A stretch of 64,000 nt of DNA, taken from positions 6,538,001 through 6,602,000 of the forward strand of contig NC_060117.1 of NCBI RefSeq assembly GCF_021155765.1, written 5' to 3'. Below, in pieces: positions 46,317 to 58,501 of this stretch. The stretch comes from Diprion similis (taxonomy: Eukaryota > Arthropoda > Insecta > Hymenoptera > Diprionidae). Every line of letters begins with the position of its first letter. The stretch's first letter is position 1. The notes beneath the pieces are model-generated. The model was not told where the DNA came from and did no database searches. It saw only the letters and a program-made list of their open reading frames with translations. Made by a program: the position numbers and the translations under genes.

Positions 46317-49305
46317 GTTAATTTTAATAAAGTCTAGTTTTACGTTGATTATTTATCAAATTATCATATTTGTGAGCTGATACGACTACGTCCTAACGAA
46401 ATAAACGACACTGCGGCATCCGACACCTTCTGTAGCTGTGTCAATTGAATTTAATATCGTCTAAACAAAGTTGATATGAATAAAAAAAATTCGTTTCATC
46501 GTAATTATTAAAATATTTAAGAAACAAGTATGAAAAACAAAAAATTTTTGGTGTTTATTATTTCATAGCGAATGACGGCGCATATACCTAGACAAGTATT
46601 GTGTTCAAGAGACAATGGTGTGAAATTTGGAGACATGACATCGAGTTTCAAAATATTCAATAAGCCTTGAACAAGCAAACAACTGCCTTCACACGTGTTG
46701 TATAAGCATTAATTTTTCCGCGGCTATATCCACTGACTAAATATCGTGTCAAGTAAATTCATCCAATTGATCTTCTCTACAAGTCAGGCTAAAAATTATG
46801 TGACAATGATATAGATTTTTGAACTTTTACACCTTTCGTCACAACTCGATATCTAGAAATTTATGAATAAGCTCAGCTGAACACAAAGTTTTTCGATTTC
46901 AATCGGCTTTCGTCTAGAACTTGATTTCTCTATGATCTTCTACCAGGATATCAGGATGGCTAGTTATCCATAAGCCAATGCGCAAGATAATTTTTGGTAA
47001 AATTCTGTGCAAGAGTTATGAAAAATTCTTGAATGCTATTTCACAGAACGTGCTGATACTGACGAAGAGAAGCTTACAATTCATACCTATAAGAGTCAAA
47101 CGCAATGCATGAAAAACCTTTCAAATCAGGTCAGGAAAGTTTCACTATTCAAAATAAAAATCTCGGCAAAAATGCGTTTTCATTCCAACTCTGATCTGAC
47201 AGCTGGAATATTCAACAAAAAAACTTTGAAAGGGTTATAAGTAGCTTTGGGGGGACGGTTTATAATAGCTTGAGCAGTGTTTCGTGAAACGAACCGGAAT
47301 TTTGAATTTCGAAAAATTTAGCAATTTATGGTATTTTAAAAAAAAAGGATGCGTTTTACGTTATAAATTTTACACTCTAATTATTTTTATAAAAAATTTC
47401 AAATCAAAATATCAAAAATTAGGCTCAACATACTCGATCAACATTTACTTGAGATACGATGCCGACCGTGGAGCAACTTTTTTTTCTTGGTGTTGTAGAT
47501 CACGTGATTTTTTATATAGTAATTTTTGTAAAAACAAACTGAAGCTAAATTTTCTTATAAATTTTAAATACCAATAAACAATGTGTACTATATATTTTTA
47601 ATAATTTCTATTGTTATCCCTACTAAAAAATTAGGGTAGTGTTAATAATTTTTTTGAAATTGAGAGAACTTTTGAATTGAGATTAATTTTGTATAATAAT
47701 AAGATATGAAACAGTAATATTTTCTTGTGATTAACTGATGGATAATTAATTCTGAGATCTAAGAAGATCGATTTATAAAAAATCATTTTTCAAACGAAAT
47801 GAGTTTCATCGAACCAATGAAGTTGAAAATTCAGCAACTAAAAATCTAAGAAACTAAAATTCACGATAACGAGATTGCCCTAAATTTGACGTGCTAATTA
47901 AAAATTAGTCTGTACGTAAAACAAGACATTCTTTAAAAATGAACTAATTAAATTCAGCTTGATTGACCCGAGTTACAGCTTATTGAATAATTCGTTTTTT
48001 TTTTTATTCATGCGTTATTTTCTGAGCAATAAAAAAGTGGCGCGTTTTATCAACGACCTGAAGTTTCAAATGTTAAAATTTAAATAAACAGATCGATTAT
48101 TTTTTTTCTTTAGGCATGTTTCAAGGGAAAGAAAATTTTAAGGATGAATATAATTCTGATGCCGTAAGTCAGTGAACCGAAAAGTTCCGAAATCAACAAA
48201 AGAAAACATAGAAATAAGATAGAAAATGAATAAATCATTGCAATAAGTGAGACGGTAAGAATTACGAGTGCAAAAAAATTGTTTAAATAGAATATTGTAG
48301 TCACCTTCAGTAGGGTCCTCAGATCCTTCATTAATGAGGTCGAGAAGCGGAAGCATAGCGGGTAGCTAAGGCCGATTGCGAAATTGCAAGATGGCTGGAA
48401 GCTGGTGTTAGGTGTCGAGGTGAGACCATCATCCACTTGATTGCAATCAATACAGTTGACTGGGCTTCGCTCGGTGCGACAACTACGTAATAATTACAGG
48501 CCTGTTCGATCAACCGAGGCTCCATAACTAGGATAAGTTGTACCTAGCCTAGCACCCTGTCTACAGCACCCGAGTATAGAAATTCTCTTGACTAAGGGAG
48601 GTTTTCGTGTACGTCATGCCTTCTGGAAACAAGAAAATACCCGCCATGCAATAATTAGGGATTAGTGGAATACGGTTTCATTATTTCTGGTCACTGATTG
48701 TGCGTCTTGTTTAATTTCTTATAGTTACAACAAAATTCGAGTCAAGTGGGTATCGTTTCGATAACGGCTTGAATATTGTTAGAATCTTTAAAAAAAAAAA
48801 AAAAAACTGTGGTAACTATTTTGTAGGATGACACTGTTCTGCTAAAAAAAAAAATTTCTTCTTCTTATTATTATGTATAATTATCATAGATTTGATACCC
48901 TCGAATCGAAATATAGTAAGAAAAAGTATGTACCATATATACTTTTCATAGAATTATTTTTTAAGGGCAGGAATTTTTTTTTTTTTCCTAAGAGAATGAA
49001 AATGGCGTCATGCCGCCATTTTGTCATTAATTTCAATGAAAATTTTTGATAATGTTCCTGAAACTATTAATAATAAAGCCCTAGAACTCGAATTGCCTTA
49101 AGCGTAATAATAATAATTTTTACAGTTACGAATCGTCACATTTGTCATACGGTATCAATTATAAATGTAAATGAAAACAATTGGCATCCATGTATATTAA
49201 GTGTGGAACATATTACTATGTAAATACCACGTTTCCGGTCAGATGGAAATATCGAAATTGGACTATCAAATACCAATAATAAAACAATAATAAAAATACA
49301 TGCAT
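45515..49305. other. Intergenic, no confirmed gene
   Basis: Mostly AT-rich. The segment 48330-48530 is less AT-rich and open in several frames on both strands; it may be an eroded retroelement or an unrecognised exon, but no frame is convincing. A TA microsatellite lies at 46275-46314. Confidence 0.4.
46275..46314. repeat. TA microsatellite
   Basis: About 20 uninterrupted TA units. Confidence 0.95.
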
Positions 49306-49439
49306 TTAGATTGATTCTGACCTTTTCGATATTCCTAGTAATTTTACGACACGCGGTTTTTCACGAGCATCGTTGCGTTGGCACTACTGGCTGACGCGTA
49401 AAATTACTAGCGATATCGAAAGGGTCAAAATTAACCTAA
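49306..49439. repeat. Compact hairpin, ~134 bp, arms of ~43 bp
   Basis: TTAGATTGATTCTGACC...CTAGTAATTTTACG is followed, after a ~46-bp loop, by its imperfect inverse CGCGTAAAATTACTAG...GGGTCAAAATTAACCTAA. It could be a tiny MITE or the template of a long RNA hairpin. Arm mismatches are few. Confidence 0.75.
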
Positions 49440-50965
49440 GTGTCTGTAGACAATAGAAATATCATTGATTTTCGATCCAATAAATCTGAATTTGGGATAG
49501 TAAAAATGCTTCTGGCGACTTAACAATAAACATTGCTAACAACTGGAGCGCAATATTTATGACCAAGTAGCGAAATGAAGGGGCGACGAAATAGCGGTTT
49601 GCGATGACTTTTGGACAGTAAATTTTACGCAAGTAATTTTTTTCATTAGTTGTTTGTTATTAGAAAATGTTTAATAAAGCACGAGAGCAGCTGGCATGTA
49701 GTTTAAATGTCTTTGCACTCGTAAACATCGGAGTTTCACACAAAGAAATGAATAAAAATTATGCAGCGTGAAGTGTACTTGTAAGCGTGTGCTGTTTGGG
49801 TAAGAAAGTTATTTCAAATGTGTTTACTAATTGTATTCTGCTACTTACAAGTTTATTGTATTATCTGTCGCTTTAACAGTCAATAAAAAGTGAATGTTAT
49901 CAGTCGGCATGAAGTCTGTTTAGATGAAACAACGAAAGAGCATCTCTGGGCTTGTTATTGCTTGTTTCTTAAACATAGACAGATAAACACGAGTATATTA
50001 TTAGACGAAACAAGTAAACGTCTGGCTGAAATTGAATACTGCAGTTGTTACCGCTAATCGATACCTACGTATTGTACATACATTGATCGGCATTCGTTTG
50101 ATGATGTTTTCTGACATCTTTTGACCGTCTTGTGATCTCTGGACACCGAACAAAAATAAGGTTCGAACAAAGTGCCAGTTCGTCCGTTTATTCAGGCAGC
50201 GTTTTACGATATTTTGTACACGTGTGTACAAAGTTCTCGACCTTCAGGCAGGAAATTCTTCGGAATCGGATCGGAGCCAGACATTGATGTTCATGCGATC
50301 CATTGTTGGTAAACATTAAAAGTTCACATACCCGAATTTTTAACAATCTAGTTAATCCATATTTTGAAATATTTGATCGTGAAAATTGAAGGGCGAAAGA
50401 TTTTGAGGGCCTAAGGCTGTAGACTTTTTAGCTTTTTGGGTAATCCGGTCTGAAGATAGAGATTCGACATTTATAATATCTCTTGACACCTGGCAGCGTT
50501 TTTTAATAACGTTTCCTGAATTTATTGGCGATTCACCACCATTCAATAATATTGGTCTGGCAATAAGTAATGACTCTCTAGAAAGGGCAGAAACCTTAAT
50601 GATGAGTGCAGATTTTGATGAATATGTACTTTACTCGATAGCAGCATCAAATTTCTGACGGTAAGCATGAAATTATCAATTTCAGTACGATGTTCTAAAC
50701 TGACTAACTACAAATACAAAACTCTCTTCTCAAACGTTTAGAGTCTTGACTAGTGATAACTGCAGGCCATAGTGTTTGTGGCGCCTGATTCTGGCAGTTT
50801 GGACCGATTTTACATTCAACAGGTTATTATAAAGCTTCCATAAATATCACGGCGAATAATTTTCCATTCAAATTGTTTGAAAAAAATTTGTTATTATGAG
50901 AAATCAGTGAGGATTGAATCTAATATTCAATAACAATATCAGCATCGTCTATAGATTTTTCTATA
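49440..50965. other. Intergenic, no gene recognised
   Basis: No exon-like structure seen; short open frames only. Confidence 0.45.
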
Positions 50966-51466
50966 TCACCTGTATCCAATTAGAATTCGACCATCTTGTG
51001 AGTTTCTTATCAGTGGATAATTGACGGAAATTGTTCCATTGATGATGCTGATATTTTTACCAAACAGTAACATCAATGTCGATTGATTTTGTTGATAGAT
51101 AGAAATCAATGGAAACGTATTATCGACGGTCCGTTGCAACGGAATCTTACTGACCAGCGGGATAATTGAGACTACATTTAGAAAATAAAATAACATTTTA
51201 CGGTTAAAAAAAACAATTTTTTGATTCCTATATTCTAACAGATTTCTTACACTTGAAAATTTTTTGTAAATAGTTGGCCCCACGGTCAAATATATGTACA
51301 CACTATACATGCAATTGAAATGATGTTGATTGTCGAAATAATTTGTAATTGGTATTGGCAGACTGCCATATAAATTGGTTTTCATAATAACAATAAACAT
51401 AAGTCTGTGTGGAAAATGAACATAAAAATTCTTTAATCTTGCTACGTAATCATCCATTATATCCAT
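50966..51466 (-). CDS. Unrecognised 166-codon open frame
   Basis: An ATG-initiated frame, long for such AT-rich DNA, preceded by in-frame stops. The first ~70 residues look protein-like (KNFYVHFPHRLMFIVIMKTN, then PIPITNYF), and a possible donor (TCAAGTGTAAGAA) near its middle could end an exon there. Two hydrophobic stretches are present. I recognise no family. It may be a receptor or element fragment, or chance. Confidence 0.25.
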   Translation of the reverse strand: MDIMDDYVARLKNFYVHFPHRLMFIVIMKTNLYGSLPIPITNYFDNQHHFNCMYSVYIYLTVGPTIYKKFSSVRNLLEYRNQKIVFFNRKMLFYFLNVVSIIPLVSKIPLQRTVDNTFPLISIYQQNQSTLMLLFGKNISIINGTISVNYPLIRNSQDGRILIGYR

Positions 51467-52523
51467 TCTCGCTTCGGATCTGCTTCACTACCGCCAAACA
51501 CTGTATATTTTAGAAATTTTGTGCCGAACATAACCTGCTTCGTAAAATTGGTTTCGGACGATATGGATGGAGATTGAAATATGGGGTGCGGTGAATAGGA
51601 AATGCGGATTTCTCACTGACGACAGTGCCTTTATTCTGAAGGATGACTTTTATTCCGCAGTTTCTCCTCCTTCTGTTTTATGGGTACAATCTCGTCGACC
51701 AATAGAATTGAATTATCTAATGCACGCGCAACTGATTGCTTAGTCTGCAAATTTTTACCATTTTTCCTCGGTATAAACGAATGAATTAAGGATTCAGCAA
51801 CATTTGATCATCAACAACAGTTTGGTAATGTATTTCCGGGAAGAAATGAATGGATCCAATTAGACTGAGATTTTAGATTCATCTAATTTGATTTAACGAT
51901 GTATGATTTGTAAATCTATTCAGATCATCAAATTCTATTTCGTTAGTTCAGATTAGACAAAGACAAAATTTGGATCTAATGAAATCCATCATTCATTTGT
52001 ACCGGGATTCCTCTTTAAGTCATTCATTCTCACCAAATAATTAAAATGGTATCAAAAGTTATAATAATTTGCAATAAATAATAGTTACATAATTTATTGC
52101 CACACATATTCTCCTTTGTTCATTTAGTACTTAGCTCACAGTATTTACGACCTGTTGTTGAGTATCAGATGTGCATCCATTGTCGTTTATGCCAATCCCT
52201 CGTCGGTAAACTTCACGTGCCGCTTGGCCTCCGTCGGTAACAATTTTGGGAAAAAGTATAATTTTGTGATCGAAATACAACGATATTCAATATAGAGTAT
52301 TAGATGCACTATGGATCTGATTCGAAGAAAAAAGAAGAAAATATAACTTTTTCAAAATGCGATCTCTGATACCATTTTTAAAAGATCATCGGGGACTCAG
52401 GGTTGCAGATTTTGCAGTCCTTAATGGCACGGCCCAAATCCTTTTTTGGGCCTCTCCTATCACAGCCAAGAAGCTCCACGGAGCCTTGGACCTCCTAGGA
52501 TAAGTCAGTCCTCACAGCCACCT

Positions 52524-52988
52524 TCATCTTCGGACATCCTCCTCAAAACAAATCGCCAACACCCATCTTTTCTTAATCGATTCATTGGCCATTTCAATTA
52601 ATAGTTTTTTCGATTGATCGGTCAGTTCCGATTTAGAGTCTTCCATTGTTTCATCAAGTTCATCGAATCGATACCAAAATTTGTCATGTATTCCTTCATT
52701 GCCAGATAAATTATTGTGCATAATTTGAAGCAAAACATTGTGTGGCTTTGAAAATATTTTATACAAAAAGCGTCTACAAATTAATTTTGTTGCAAAAGTT
52801 AAATGTTTATACCAAGTGTATATCGAATTCCTTTGTAATATGCGAATTGTTTTTGTATTTCCAATCAGAAGATAGAATTTCTTTTCGACTGTTCCTAAAA
52901 ATCGCGTTGATACTTCACAGAAAGAAAGATTAGGTAAGATAAGCCATGGATTTGATTTTTTGGGAGGTGAAATAGTTACATATTCAAA
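52524..52988 (-). CDS. Unrecognised 154-codon exon-like open frame without an early ATG
   Basis: From a TTTAG acceptor-like site at 52989-52990, the minus strand is open for 154 codons to a TGA. I checked the stretch upstream of the first in-frame methionine codon by codon and found no stop. The start contains SPPKKSNPWLILPNLSF. The end is acidic then basic (FDELDETMEDSKSEL, then NESIKKRWVLAICFEED). It may be the last exon of a gene or an element remnant; no homologue is known to me. The nearby frame at 50966-51466 is on the same strand. Confidence 0.3.
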   Translation of the reverse strand, partial: FEYVTISPPKKSNPWLILPNLSFCEVSTRFLGTVEKKFYLLIGNTKTIRILQRNSIYTWYKHLTFATKLICRRFLYKIFSKPHNVLLQIMHNNLSGNEGIHDKFWYRFDELDETMEDSKSELTDQSKKLLIEMANESIKKRWVLAICFEEDVRR

Positions 52989-53328
52989 CTAAATTACCTG
53001 TAAATAAAGTTCGACCGTAAATATATGAGAAGCTCGTTCAAGGGGATTGTAATGTAGTTTACGTGGTGCCTCCTTGCATAGCAAAATCAGTGACCACATT
53101 TATAACCAAATTTTGAAATTTTACATTGCTTGCGTTGCCCTATGTTCGTGCTTCACGATCCTCATAATTTTTAAAGATCAGTTATAAAATTTTGATTGTT
53201 TATCAAGGGAGAGGATACAAATCAGCATCAGGACTCAAATAATAATTTCCCGAAGCCATTGGACCCAATGATCAGAAGTTTTCAAGATAATCCATTTTAA
53301 AAATGGTTAATATGCAACAACAAAGTCC

Positions 53329-53400
53329 GTGACTCACCGGGTAGCTCAGTAGTTTGGATGGCGGCGGACCGCTGGTTAAATTTCTCATCATGAGCGTGAA
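53329..53400 (+). mobile_element. tRNA-like SINE head
   Basis: GACTCACCGGGTAGCTCAGTAG carries a pol III A-box (TAGCTCAGTAG), and GCTGGTTAAATTTC further on is an eroded B-box. It does not fold as a functional tRNA. A related copy lies inverted at 54471-54546. The body of the element may continue to ~53500. Confidence 0.6.
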
Positions 53401-54470
53401 CTTAACCTTTCAAAGTTGGGCTGGTTATTGAAAATTGATTCATTCTTCTGGCTCTCAGGACAGAGAACTTCCCCCTCTCCTCAGAGATTCAGCGTGTTTG
53501 CTCGGCGATAGTCCGCCGAGTACTACTAGATTCTCGAACTGACAGAGTGGTGTGAGTATAGATGGTGCGTCTAGAAGCGCAGCATCTTTCTGCAAAATAG
53601 TTTCTCTCTCGCGCTGGACTGGACTTAAGTAAAATGTTTACCAACGGCGCCAAATACCCTAGATCGGTGGTGATTAATTGTTGTGACGTCGGATCTGCGT
53701 GGGGAAAAAATAAGCGGGACTTTAAACAACTCACATCGCAACTATACATAATGACAATACCGAGCAGGGTAGCGTTCGAAAGAAAAATAATTCCCTAACA
53801 ATATAGGGATTTCTTTAGACAGTTGGTACACGTCTCACTAAAGGTTTTGACCTCGATGAAAGAGGCGTGTCGTAGGAGCTCTAGGCACAACATGTATACT
53901 CACTCACACCATAACTGATAGTGATCGAGTATCAGGCCTCTATTTCATGCGCTGTTGTTATTGGTCGAACCGCTTACCTCGCAATTGTTATTGAAGCGGT
54001 TCATCGGGTTCACGTCAACAAGAGAGTCTGTTATGATACCTCGAATTCAAATCTGCCGTTGTCAACGGCTCTCGCACCGATAAATATTTGTGATATATTA
54101 AATTTTGATACAAAACTGAAAAAAGAAAACTTTGGATGGCAAATTGACGTGTCTTTTTTATTTTATTAACAATTTACAAACATTCAATGCAAGTACTTTA
54201 ATTATACAACGTATCGTAAGTTTATATTTTCACTCCACAGTCGGGGTTTTGTTGTTAATTTGTCATAAATATCGATAGTTAAGAAATACTATTTTCAATA
54301 ATAAGCCCGACTTTTCAAGCGAGAGATAAGCGAAAGCAAGATCCGCGTTTGTCATTAAAAAATACGAAATAACTGTTGATTGGCATGGACTTGATCAATT
54401 CCACACGTAAATGATGTGGGCATACGCATTGAAGAAAAAGAAAATAAATAAAAAGAGGTCATTTGAAAAA

Positions 54471-54546
54471 AGTCGCTCACGGCGAGCATCGAACCAGCGA
54501 TCCACCGCTTACCAGATTACTAGGTTACCCGGTGAGCCACGTTCTT
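54471..54546 (-). mobile_element. tRNA-like SINE head, second copy
   Basis: The minus strand reads GTGGCTCACCGGGTAACC, then AAGCGGTGGATCGCTGG and TTCGATGCTCGCCG: an A-box and a B-box (GGTTCGATGC) at tRNA spacing. It is similar to the 53329 copy over ~60 bp. It is not called a tRNA gene because no intact anticodon or acceptor stem can be drawn. Confidence 0.6.
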
Positions 54547-55777
54547 GCACATCGAGCATTCAGTGTCGATAACACGCTCGCAATATTTCAAAATGGATTT
54601 TTTCGAAAACTTTTGACTATTCGATCCAGTAGCTTTGGGGAATTGTTATTCGAGTCCTGATGCTTCAGTACTATAAGTATGTAGAATTACAAAAATGTCA
54701 TTGGAGTATGCCGGATAGTTTTGTAATTATCTCGAATGAGATTCTTGTATAAATACGATTGAACGTTACTCAAGTAAGTTGGTTTGATGATGCAATTATA
54801 CTACGAAACTCGTTTTGCAATTTTACAATGTAGATGTTTGGATGAAATTAAAATTTCAGTCTGCCTTTACCGACCGAGCAAAGTCACCCTTGTATTCCGT
54901 ATATCAAGTAAACAAACGAGCGAGAACGGTTTAAAATTTGACTGTGTATCGGTATTTCATCGCGGAATTCAGGAAAGTTGGTTATGTTCTGAATATCACC
55001 AAAAAATGTCTCATTCTCTGACACGTATTACGATTTTTGAATTTTCCGCATTTCTCGGACGGAAAAGTTCATGGTCGAAAGACTTTCCGCCATTCTGGAA
55101 ATAATGAGGAGCAGAATCAGCCATTACAGGACTATTTTCATGCAATTTATTGTATGTAGAAATATGAGTCCCTATTGCAAAAATTTCTTCATGACGTCAG
55201 AGCCTGGTTGTGGGCGCCATTTTATCACTACATAACCTAAATTTTCAATTTCAATGGAGGCAAATCATCATTCTTGGGGTTTCTTTGTAAGATCAAAGAA
55301 TGATGTTCGAAGTATAAATAATTCAGTCATTGCAATTTGATCGTCGTTTTTATCGTGAACAAATGTTTGATTACGATTATTGATATTTAATTACCGTTGT
55401 CATACTTTTTCCTGAACGTGTATTGGCTTTGCCAGATATCGATTCATGTTTCCACAGTTTGGACAGATGTCTGTGCAGTCGAGATATTTAAAAATGCGGT
55501 GTAATGTAATGAAATTGCCTGGTTATTCAATCGGCTTGTTTAGTTGTGATAAGGAGATTCGAAACCTCGTCACGGAAGATTTAGCATTATACATGAAAAC
55601 TCCAACTAGAGAGAAATATAATCACTTTTTTTTTAAATATTTTCTAGGCGTTCTGAAGATAGCTGAATAAATGAAAGCATTGGACTGAAATGTTGGGTGA
55701 GAAAAATATGTTCCCGGTAACCCCAGAAAGAAATCCTTTAATTCTGTCAGATACCTGCTGAGTAAAAATGAGGAAAT
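54547..55777. other. Intergenic, repeat fragment only
   Basis: Holds copy 2 of the dispersed repeat at 55191-55280; no gene recognised. Confidence 0.45.
55191..55280 (-). repeat. Dispersed repeat, copy 2
   Basis: Inverse counterpart of 42794-42883; shared blocks include CATAACCTAA and the GCGCCATTTTATCAC core. Confidence 0.75.
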
Positions 55778-56161
55778 AATAGCTATTTATGTGGCATGCC
55801 CGTAAACCGCCTGTTTCTTTGGCAAGGATAAAGATTTCAGGCCGAGCTGAAGGCGAACCGGAAGCGAGCCGGAAGCGAGTACTGAAATTATCCGAGCCAA
55901 AAAACGGTTTACGGGCATACCACAAACAATATTTTTTACGGTATGGGCATTGAAAAGCAAAACGAAGAGTGAGGTTATGTCACGATCTGTTCGACGAAGC
56001 TACTTTATTCGGCAGTTTGGGATGCGCACTTCGAACTGCGTATCAAAACTGCGGAATAAAGACTTTATTCCGCAACTTTGTTCGCTGCCGTATAAACCGT
56101 CACTTTACGGAACGAAAACTGCCACAAAAAGTGGAATTTTCAATGCCCATGCCGTAAAAAC
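55778..56161. mobile_element. Composite foldback element, copy 2
   Basis: About 95 percent identical to 45143-45514 by eye, with the same left end AATAGCTATTTATGTGGCAT and right end GCCGTAAAAAC. It differs by a 12-bp tandem duplication of CGAGCCGGAAG-type sequence. At 56051-56073 it holds a near-perfect palindrome (GCGGAATAAAG, A, CTTTATTCCGC) that is one base off in copy 1. Confidence 0.85.
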
Positions 56162-58439
56162 TAATATACAATAATATTACTCGAAAAAGTGTCCATGTCG
56201 AATGTGTTCTGCAATCAAAATCGAAAAAGTGTAACAAAAAGTTGTATTTACTTTCATTCTCGACGATAAATGTGACTTCTACAGCTTAGCTATGAAAATT
56301 CTGTACACCAATTCAAAAATATGAGTTTGAAGTTTGGGTGAATATACTTAACATGTCATCCTTCAATCCACAATTAAAGAATTTAACTCTTGATCCGAAT
56401 GAGATATAAGTTGTGAAGTACGTATATAAGAATATCGAACTTTGGAGAGTGAGAATTTACCGCGGGAGAAAGTATTCGAAAGAAATTTGAAGTGTCACCA
56501 CGTAGGGCCAAGTTTCACGCTCTTCTAAGTCGGTTTACGGTTATATGTTGAGCTCATGAGTTAGCTAGCCTTTTCTGAGTTCATAAGCGTCTCACTAGGG
56601 TTTAGTACGGCTTTTTAGTTCTACAGCTTTTTCATCGACCTATTTAAGAATAGCAGGACTTTCTCGGTCGAGGGAACAAGTAGCAGCTCGATACATTACG
56701 GCTTGGTTTCGTGGTCTTTCGTTGTACTCAAAAACAAAGTTCACTCACCAAAAGATGTACGAGAGCTCATTCTTGACTTTTTGTTGCGGGTTCTTACATC
56801 AAGAAATTTGTACTGCAGTATTTTTTTAAAGCCAATGGCGCATGATTCCAGTTATACTTTGCAAACTGCAAAAAAATAAGTCGAACAGTAAACCGACAAT
56901 CAAGAAACGCTTATTCCGAAAATATTATTCGCTTTATATTTTCTGAACATTGTGCAACTCGAAGAACATCGTCAACACATATTGAATTTCAAATAACGTA
57001 TGACTGCTTCATATATTGTCATAATAGAGTCTGAAACGTGTTTTGAATAGGCATAGCTACTTCCAGCAAATCGTTTTCTATTATTCTGATTATCTTACAG
57101 CCAACTGAGAGCTGAATCATTTGATTAATCCTATACCTAAGGACACGAAGAAACGCAACATAATTCATTTTTCTGGATACTTTATCAGAGCGACAATGAT
57201 AAGGTTCCAGTTAAAAGAAAGTTATGTTTATTTACACAAGGCAAGTTGATGAAAACAAGTTTAAACAGATAACGGCGTAAAGCAGGAGAACAATAGTACC
57301 GATAATATTAATATAGTTTATATGAAGATGCGTGAAAATAATAAAAAATACTTTCAATGTGTTGAAAACCCCGGAGTTATAATAATAATCGCATCATCAT
57401 GAGAATTGTGCATACTTATACAAGCGTATAAATCCAGCATGTGTGTTGAATGTAAACACACGGTTTTTACCTCAGTTATTCCCATTTGCGTCATATCTTG
57501 TGGTACTGCAGTCCGTTTGTAAAATCGCATGCATATTTATAACACCTACGTAGTGCAAGGCTCAGAAAAACGTTTTTCAAAAGAAAATTTTTTCCTAGAA
57601 TACTTGATAATCAGTATCAGGTTTCTGCAATTTCCTGTAATAGCTTTCTCCAAAGCTTAATTCCTTAGTCCTGCCAGTTTAAAACGAGCTGAATTTTAGT
57701 ATGCTTAAAAAATTTCTAGGTTCATTTGAAGTAACAAGGTAAGTAGTCATGTAGGTTCGACACGCTGTTTTTGGTAATGAAAATAAATTATGATTATAGA
57801 ACTAACGTCATGCGTATGCTTTTGAGAAATTAACAAAAATTTCATACAGTCGAAGAAGTAATATGGTGGTGAAAAGATTAAAAGGACCTATAGACGATCA
57901 CGTGATTCCATCAAATTGCATAAAAATTAGAGCATATTTAAAAGCGTTTGAAAGTTTATGAAATTGTTTAGAAATTTCAACAACTTGACAGACCGAATTC
58001 GTTATAAAATTCTATGAATATAATAATCGGACCGTCAGAAACCTCTTAACTGTAACATTTCAAAATCTTAATTTTGAAATGGTCTAATTTACAAAATTCA
58101 ATAGACGGAAAATAAGCAAGAAGTATTTTCGAATAGAACGAGTCGATTCAGAGATGAATTGTATTATAGTAGTGAAAGGAAAGTGCTGTTGGTGTATGAA
58201 TAATATAAATTATATGAAGTACGCATCAGAAATATAGCCAATTGATGACACCGTCGATGATATTAAACGTCATTAAATACATTCGGATACAAAAACAAGC
58301 TAGCAAAAACTTAGTAAAACGAGAGCTTGACGTTTAGTGAAGTACATGTTTGTGCGACTGATGCAAGAACAAACAAAAAAAAAAAGAAATAGAATGACAT
58401 ACCACACTTGTCGGTCGTGCGTTGCTGACTAAAGAGGAG
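56162..58439. other. Intergenic, no gene recognised
   Basis: AT-rich sequence upstream of the repeat-protein gene. No exon-like structure seen. Confidence 0.45.
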
Positions 58440-58446
58440 TATAAAA
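58440..58446 (+). promoter_or_regulatory. TATA box of the repeat-protein gene
   Basis: TATAAAA 62 bases before the ATG at 58502. A start near 58470 would leave a short leader, consistent with a strongly expressed, tissue-specific gene. Confidence 0.65.
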
Positions 58447-58501
58447 TGAAAATCGTACAGCAGCAGCGTCGTAGTCGCCTAGCGAGCCTGATAAGCTCGA
58501 T

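Noticed and set aside
53329..53400. A tRNA gene
   Set aside because: A-box and B-box are present, but no consistent acceptor stem or anticodon loop can be drawn, and a diverged second copy exists at 54471.
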